A stretch of 64,000 nt of DNA from Aegilops tauschii subsp. strangulata. Taxonomy: Eukaryota; Streptophyta; Magnoliopsida; Poales; Poaceae. The DNA is taken from the NCBI RefSeq assembly GCF_002575655.3, contig NC_053035.3, forward strand, positions 506,260,601 through 506,324,600. Reading direction: 5' to 3'. Each line of letters opens with the position of its first letter. Position 1 is the first letter of the stretch. The notes beneath the pieces were generated by a model. It was not told the origin of the DNA. It worked only from the letters and a program-made list of their open reading frames with translations, and made no database searches. The translations under genes and the position numbers were made by a program. Shown piece by piece: positions 57,635-64,000 of the stretch.

Positions 57635-59451
57635 ATACACTTTTGTGTTAGGTGCAAAGCATGGTAATGGACGCCCACATAAGTTGGGTGTGACCGGCCT
57701 CATAAGGTTGTGATGTCTGCGAATAGAGGAGGTGCATCTTCTCCATTGACCAAGAGAGGGCATGGGAGAGCAAGAAAGAGACACACTGTTTGCTCGTTAC
57801 AAACTTCTTTTCAGAATGGAGACGACACTATGACTAAGAGATCCCCCCCCCCCCCGCCGCTCTACCCCGAGGTGATTTCTCAATGCCAAGGAGATGCACG
57901 GGAGGCCGATAAAGGAGCCAGAAGCAATGTCAACGAGTATCAAGAGAGGGCTTGTGAGGCCGAGAAAGGACCAACAATCACTAGCAGACTCTTCTCCGAT
58001 TGGGTTCAAAAAATAAAATATGCAGGCAGTAAAGGACCGAGTGAAAAAGAGCCGATCATTTTGTATACACCTTTCAAACATGAAGTGTGTACTTGAATTG
58101 AGATTTGAGTAGCTTGGTGGCGAATCTTGTTCTTGTGAGTGTTCCTACTTAGTCCCCCTCCCCTTTGTTCCCCATGTTGTGTTTACCTCTAATCCACCTC
58201 CAATCGTGATGATCGGGGCACCCCTTATCATTTTCTTAGCTTGGAACACCAGGCATTATGTCACATGCATGGTTTCACCTATAAGACTCGTACCCCTTCG
58301 ACTCTCCTTGACCTCGAGATGAATTAATATTCCCATTCAGTGTAATATGTCGAGCAAACTGAAGTGGAAAAGGACTTTGTTTTGCGCTACACAACAAAAT
58401 CCTATGCCAAATTATTATGCAGGGTGATTTGCCAAACTCTTTCATGATCAAAAGGCAAGAAACGACTAATAATGAAAACTTCATCCAATTAATGCCAAAG
58501 AAGAGTCAATGAGCTCATCAACTTCGTTCAAAATAACATGCATCGTACTAGTCTGTATCTTCCCCGTTGGATTATTTGTGACCCAATGATCAACTCATAT
58601 GGTGATTCTTGTAGCTGACCCAACTTTCCAAATTTGACCTATTTTGAAAGCATGTATATTCTATTACGATCCTATTTAGGAATAGTATTGAAGTTCTCTG
58701 TAGTCTGACATATGTTAAGATAGGAAATATAAGTTTCAACAATTTCTCAACTGAATGTACAAATATGGATGTTAAAACGTTTGTGGTTCAAGGAGTAGTC
58801 ACTATTGTGGTGGGTATTCCATACAAGACGGTGACACATGCTACATAGGACGCTAACAAGGACCCAACCATGGTCAACACGTCCACCACAAACAAATCCC
58901 TGACGGGGGGAAAGGAAGAGGGAGTTGTACTATATGTCATCTGCATTTGGAACCGGAGGTCCCTATCCACGCAAGCCTTCGGCAAAGTTGCAGGTGATGT
59001 CCTGCCCAACGAGATTGAGACCGCAATTGACACCCATAGTTTTAATGACATTCACCTTCGTCTTTCCTTCATCACCAATTCGAAGTTCAAGAGATTCTAT
59101 GGGAAATTATACATCCGTGTGTAGCAAAATCTCTTATATATTGTTATTATCCAAAGTACAACATGTCCTTTTGACTTTTTTCTTCACATTCTTTTTATCC
59201 ACATGCATCTGATCTAGGATTTCTTATATAAAAACATTTGTTATGTGATCGAAGCATTTCATAAACTACATTGTAGATACTGACTAAGAAAGTGTGTTTA
59301 ACACTTGCAATGGCTACAAATTTTGATGATTAATTTCAACTTATTGTTCATGTTTTTGTTAAAAAAATACGTTTATTAATTGGTCATGGATGACCAATAA
59401 CTAATCTATATATTTATTATGTTGGTCGTTGGATCCTCTAAGTAGTTGATC

Positions 59452-59640
59452 ATGTCATTCAAGACCTAAATAGCCGCATCCTTCACCATTGCTTTGCTTG
59501 ATGAGGATATTGTCGTCGATAACATTATTCTATCAGCGATGCTGCACAAGTTTCACTATGAGACTACTCTGGCCAAGAATGGGAAAGAAGACGTCGAGCT
59601 TGAGGATGTCTACAGTGGTGATAATGATGATATTGTTGAA
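59452..59640 (+). pseudogene. RR exon-1 relic, unit 6
   Basis: Best preserved: LDEDIVVDNIILSAMLHKFH, then YETTLAKNGKEDVELEDV. It has the same TAA at codon 6 as units 2-4. Confidence 0.75.
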
Positions 59641-60238
59641 TACACTTCTGTGTTGGGAGCAAAGCATGGTAATGGATGCCCACATAAGTTGGGTGCGATC
59701 GGCCTCATAAGGTTGTGATGTCTGATAATGGAGGATGTGCTTCCTTTTCATTGACTAAGAGAGGGCATGGGAGACCACCAAAGAGACACACTGTTGGCTC
59801 GTTAGAAGATTCTTTTTAGAATGGAGTCGACACTATGACAATGAGAACACCCCCCCCCCCCCCCCCCCCGCTCCCCAAGGTGATTTCTCAACGCCAAAGA
59901 GATGCATGGGAGGCCAAGAAAGGAGTCGGAAGCAACTTCAACGAGTATCAAGAGAGTGCTTGGGAGGCCGAGAGAGGACCAAAAATGACTAGCAGACTCT
60001 TCTCCAATTGGGTCCAAAAAATAAAAAATACAGGCACTAAAGGCCCGAGTGAAAAAGAGCCAATCATTTTTTATACACCTTTGAAACTTGGCGTGCGTAG
60101 TTGAATTGATATTTGAGTAGCTTGGTGGTGAATCTTGTCCTTGTGAGTGTTCTTATTCAGTCCCCCTCCCCTTGGTTCCCCATGCCGTGTTTTACCTCTA
60201 ATCCACCTCCAATCATGATGATCGAGGCACCCCTATAG

Positions 60239-61989
60239 TGAAGGAAATATGCCCTAGAGGCAATAACAAAAGTTGTTATTTTATATTTCCTTATTCATGA
60301 TAAATGTTTATTATTCATGCTAGAATTGTATTAACCGGAAACTTGATACATGTGTGCATACATAGAGAAAACACCATGTCCCTAGTAAGCCTCTACTAGA
60401 CTACATCGTTAATCAAAGATGGTTAAGTTTCCTAACCATAGACATGTGTTATCATTTGATGAACGGGATCACATCATTAGGAGAATGATGTGATGGACAA
60501 GATCCATCCGTTAGCATAGCATATTGATTGTTCTGTTTTATTGCTATTGCTTTCTTCATGTCAAATACATATTCCTTCGACTATGAGATTATGCAACTCT
60601 TGGATACCGGAGGAATGCCTTCTGTGCTCTCAAACATCACAACGTAACTAGGTGATTATAAATATGCTCTATAGGTATCTCCGAAGGTGTTTGTTGGGTT
60701 GGCATAGATCGAGATTAGGATTTGTCACTCCGAGTATCGGAGAGGTATCTCTGGGCCCTCTCCGTAATACACATCATAAGAAGCCTTGCAAGCAAAGTGA
60801 CTAATGAGTTAGTTGCAGGATGATGTATTAGGGAACGAGTAAAGAGACTTGCCAGTAATGAGATTGAACTAGGTATGAAGATACCAACGATCCAATCTCG
60901 GGCAAGTAACATACCGATGGACAAAGGGAATAACGTATGTTGTCATAACGGTTCGACCGATAAAGATCTACGTAGGATATGTAGGAGGCAATATGAGCAT
61001 CCTGGTTCCGCTATTGGTTATTGACTGGAGAGGTGTCTCGGTCATGTCTACATAGTTCTCGAACCCATAGGGTCCGCACGCTTAACGTTCGATGATGATT
61101 TAGTATTATATGAGTTATGTGATTTGGTGACCGAATGTTGTTTGGAGTCCCGGATGAGATCGCGGACATGACGAGGAGTCTCAAAATGGTCAAGAGGTAA
61201 AGATTGATATATAGGACGATGGTATTCGACACCGGAAGTGTTCCGGAGGACATCGGGTACTCATCGGGTCACTGGAAGGAGTTTCGGGCACCCCCGGCAA
61301 AAGATATGGGCCTTATGGGCCAAAAGGGGAAACTCAACAGCCACAAGGGGCTGGTGCGCCCCCACATATGGGCCGGCCTAAGTGGAGAAGGAAAGGGGAG
61401 GAGGAAAGGAAAGAGAGGGAATAGGATTCCCCCTTCCTTCCACCTCTCCCCTCTTTCCTTCCCCCTTTCGTACACAAGGAAAGGGGGTGCAGGGCATGGC
61501 AGGGCCCCTAAGGGGCGGCGGCCAAGCCCCACGGCACCCTGGCTGCCGCCCCTCCCCTCCCATCTATATATATGTGGGGAGGGGGTGCCTCACAAGCACA
61601 CAACATCAATTGTTAGCCGTGTGCGGCGCCTCCCTCCACAGTTTACACCTCCGGTCATATCTTCGTAGTGCTTAGGCGAAGCACTGTGCAGATCACTTCA
61701 CCATCACCGTCACCCGCCGTTGTGCTAACGGAACTCATCTACTACCTCGACAACTTGCTGGATCAAGAAGACGAGGGACGTCATCAAGCTGAATGTGTGC
61801 AGAACTCGAAGGTGTCGTACGTTCGTTACTTGATCGGTCGGATCTAGAAGAAGTTCGACTACATCAACCGCGTTGTCAAACGCTTCCGCTTACGGTCTAC
61901 GAGGGTACATAGACACACTCTCCCCCTCGTTGCTATGCATCTCCTAGATAGATCTTGCGTGAGCGTAGGAATTTTTTTGAAGTTGCAGC
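60239..61989 (+). repeat. 5' LTR of the second Copia element
   Basis: Aligns along its length with the reverse complement of 30117-31846 but is more diverged, including a different C/T-rich segment at 61380-61560. The last ~15 bp before the canonical CA end are missing at the deletion junction. Confidence 0.85.
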
Positions 61990-63795
61990 GTAATGGTGTG
62001 TCCGAACGTCGTAACCGTACCTTATTAGATATGGTGCGATCTATGATGTCTCTTACCAATTTACCACTATCGTTCTGAGGTTATGCATTAGAGACAGCTG
62101 CATTCACATTAAATAGGGCACCGTCTAAATCTATTGAGACGACACCGTATGAACTGTGGTTTGGCAAGAAACCTAAGCTGTCGTTTCTTAAAGTTTGGGG
62201 TTGTGACACGTATGTCAAAAGGCTTCAGCCTGATAAGCTCGAACACAAATCAGATAAGTGCATCTTCGTAGGATACCCTAAAGAAACAATTGGGTACACC
62301 TTCTAACACAAATCCAAAGGCAAGATCTTTGTTGCCAAGAATGGAACCTTTCTAGAGAAGGAGTTTCTCTCAAAAGAAGTTAGTGGGAGGATAGTAGAAC
62401 TTGATGAGGTAATTGTAACTTCTCTCGAATTGGAAAGTAGCACATCAGTGAAATCCGTTCTCGTGATGCCTGCACCAACTAGAGAGGAAGCTAATGATGA
62501 TGATCATGAAACTTTGGATCAAGTTACTACTGGACCTCGTAGGTCGAACAAAGCACGTTCTGCACCAGAGTGGTATGGTAATCATGTCTTGGAAGTCATG
62601 TTCTAAGACCATGGTGAACCTACGAATGAAGAAGCAATGATGAGCCCAGATTCCGACAGATGGCTTGAGGCCATGAAATCTGAGATAGGATCCATGTATG
62701 AGAACAAAGTGTGGACTTTGGCGAACTTGCCCAATGATCGGCAAGCCATTGAGAATAAATGGATCTTCAAGAGGAAGACGAACGCTGATGGTAGTGTTAC
62801 TATCTACAAAGCTCGACTTGTCGCAAAAGGTTTTCGACAAGTTGAAGGTGTTGACTACGATGAGATTTTCTCACTCGTAGCGATGCTTAAGTCTATCTGA
62901 ATCATGTTAGCAATTGCCACATTTTTTGAAATCTGGCAAATGGATGTCAAAACTGCATTCCTTAACGGATTTCTTAAAAAAGAGTTGTATATGATGCAAC
63001 CAAAAGGTTTTGTCGATCCTAAAGGTGCTAACAAAGTGTGCAAACTCCAGCGATCCATCTATGGACTGGTGCAAGCATCTCGGAGTTGGAATATACGCTT
63101 TGATAAGGTTATCAAAGCATATGGTTTTATACAGACTTGTGGTGAAACAAGGAAGTGAGTGGGAGCTCTGTAGCATTTCTGATATTATATGTGGATGACA
63201 TATTATTGATTGGAAATGATATAGAATTTCTGGATAGCATAAAAGGATACTTGAATAAGAATTTTTCAATGAAAGACCTCGGTGAAGCTACTTATGTATT
63301 GAGCATCAAGATCTATAGAGATAGATCGAGATGCTTAATAGGACTTCACAAAGCACATACCTTGACAAAGTTTTGAAGAAGTTCAAAATGGATTAGTCAA
63401 AGAAAGGGTTCTTGCCTGTGTTGCAAGGTATGAAGTTGAGTAAGACTCAAAGTCCGACCACGGTAGAAAATAGAGAGAGAATGAAAGTCATTCCCTATGC
63501 CTCAGCCATAAGTTCTATAAAGTATGCCATGTTGTGTACCAAAACTGTTGTGTACCTTGCCATGAGTTTGGCAAGGGGGTACAATAGTGATCCAGGAATA
63601 GTCACTAGACAGCGGTCAAAATTATCCTTAGAGGACTAAGGAAATATTTCTCGGTTATGGAGGTGATAAAGAGTTTGTCGTAAAGAGTTACGTCGATGCA
63701 AGCTTTTACACTGATCCAGATGACTCCGAGTCTCAATCTGGATACATATTGAAAGTGGGAGCAATTAGCTAGAGTAGCTCCATGAAGAGCATTGT
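61990..63795 (+). pseudogene. Copia integrase end, RT and RNase H, degenerate
   Basis: The integrase C-terminal part (62000-62600) is followed by RT starting near 62637 (ENKWIFKRKT). The next open block is 62904-63158, and the catalytic FLILYVDDILLIGND lies at about 63170-63215 in another frame. RNase H begins near 63650. In-frame stops at 62078, 62305, 62605 and 62898 and frameshifts near 63150 and 63375 rule out a working protein. Confidence 0.82.
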
Positions 63796-63796
63796 A

Positions 63797-63985
63797 CTAG
63801 TTGTCAGAATCGCGACTCAAGTCTTAGAATCTTACGACTTTACGATCTGAACTAGCCCCTCCGATTCTACGATTCTGCTCATAAAATCTAAGCTTCTACG
63901 ATCCTAGTAGTTATGATTCGACGATTCACGATCCTACCAACGGAGCTCCGATACGCTTCAGAATCTCGATTCTGACAACTTACTA
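63797..63985. mobile_element. Small insertion with inverted termini inside Copia RNase H
   Basis: AGTTGTCAGAATCG (63799-63812) is exactly inverted at 63967-63980. The flanks share TACT (63795-63798, 63981-63984). The other Copia copy reads ATTGTAGACATAG across the site without an insert (reverse of about 32111-32123). The interior has repeated CGATTCTACGATTC-like words. Size and structure fit a MITE; the superfamily is not clear. Confidence 0.65.
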
Positions 63986-64000
63986 GACATAGATATTTGC

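Larger units (their letters stand above)
49930..60238 (+). repeat. Tandem array of six 1.7-2.0 kb units containing RR relics
   Basis: Units are marked by TTGGATCCTCTAAG at 51962, 53987, 55699, 57423 and 59429, giving lengths of 2025, 1712, 1724 and 2006 bp. A first partial unit lies to the left, and the sixth is cut by the Copia insertion at 60238. Each full unit has a decayed RR exon 1, then a C-run, a block coding for SRLFS(N/D)WVQKIK-like peptides, sequence with KRQETTNNE and TGGKEEGVVLYVIC frames, and an intron-like stretch similar to the RR leader intron (ACTTTTTCTTGATGTTCTTTT). Units 3 and 4 lack a ~300-bp segment (the ACCTCTAATCCACCTCCAAT part). No unit has an intact gene. Confidence 0.85.
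60239..64000 (+). mobile_element. Second Angela-type Copia element, internally deleted, running off the window
   Basis: It starts TGAAGGAAATATGCCC at 60239, inserted in array unit 6 after TATAG. In other units TATAG is followed by CTCCC, confirming the insertion point. The plus-strand 5' LTR runs to about 61989, where it joins integrase sequence directly (TAATGGTGTGTCCGAAC), so the LTR end, PBS, gag, protease and part of integrase are deleted. RT and RNase H follow with several stops. The 3' LTR lies beyond the window. Confidence 0.88.

Noticed and set aside
61204..61668. 154-aa frame in the second Copia LTR
   Set aside because: It lies wholly within the LTR in a C/T-rich stretch, with no domain and no equivalent intact frame in the other LTRs.

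Overview
The window looks like a Triticeae (wheat, Aegilops or close relative) chromosome segment. The evidence is an Angela/WIS-type Copia retrotransposon, CACTA transposons with grass-type subterminal repeats, PIF/Harbinger, hAT and Mutator-type elements, and plant-type introns. There is no bacterial organisation. Most of the computed reading frames are chance frames in repeats.

The real genes are a small cluster of two-component response regulators, each a receiver domain only, about 125 aa, with one intron inside the receiver. They resemble rice type-C regulators ORR41/ORR42. Three copies are intact: RR-1 (2364-2854), RR-2 (26454-26917) and RR-3 (47906-48394). RR-1 and RR-3 lie in a recent duplication (about 316-3970 and 45230-49500). 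Each of these two has since gained its own insertion: a Mutator-like MITE at 393-611 and a 5'-truncated LINE at 45519-46380. The other copy shows the empty site in each case. RR-1 has lost one of the two N-terminal acidic metal-binding residues, and RR-3 has a changed TATA box.

From about 49.9 to 60.2 kb lies a tandem array of six 1.7-2.0 kb units. Five of them contain a decayed copy of response-regulator exon 1 with its 5' leader and intron, joined to unrelated, partly open sequence. This is a pseudogene array grown from the same family.

Between RR-1 and RR-2 sits a 17.4 kb CACTA element (6121-23502, 3-bp TSD TTT). It carries, in order: TIR and subterminal repeats, a small two-exon gene for a coiled-coil, tail-anchored-type protein, about 9 kb of a 336-bp tandem satellite with higher-order structure, a minus-strand USE+TATA motif spaced as in plant Pol III snRNA promoters, a second subterminal block with a TATA box, and a broken Ptta/En-Spm plus Ulp1-protease gene. 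A second, smaller CACTA-like element (about 40197-44234) repeats this plan with different subterminal repeats, a diverged ~345-bp satellite and a decayed gene with two B3-like domains.

Between RR-2 and RR-3 are a Harbinger relic with a hAT nested in it (27621-29894), an older LTR-type repeat, and a complete Angela-type Copia element inserted into that repeat (30117-38677, TSD CCACG, minus strand). A second Angela-type copy (60239 to the window end) interrupts the pseudogene array. It is internally deleted and itself carries a ~186-bp insertion with inverted termini near the window end.
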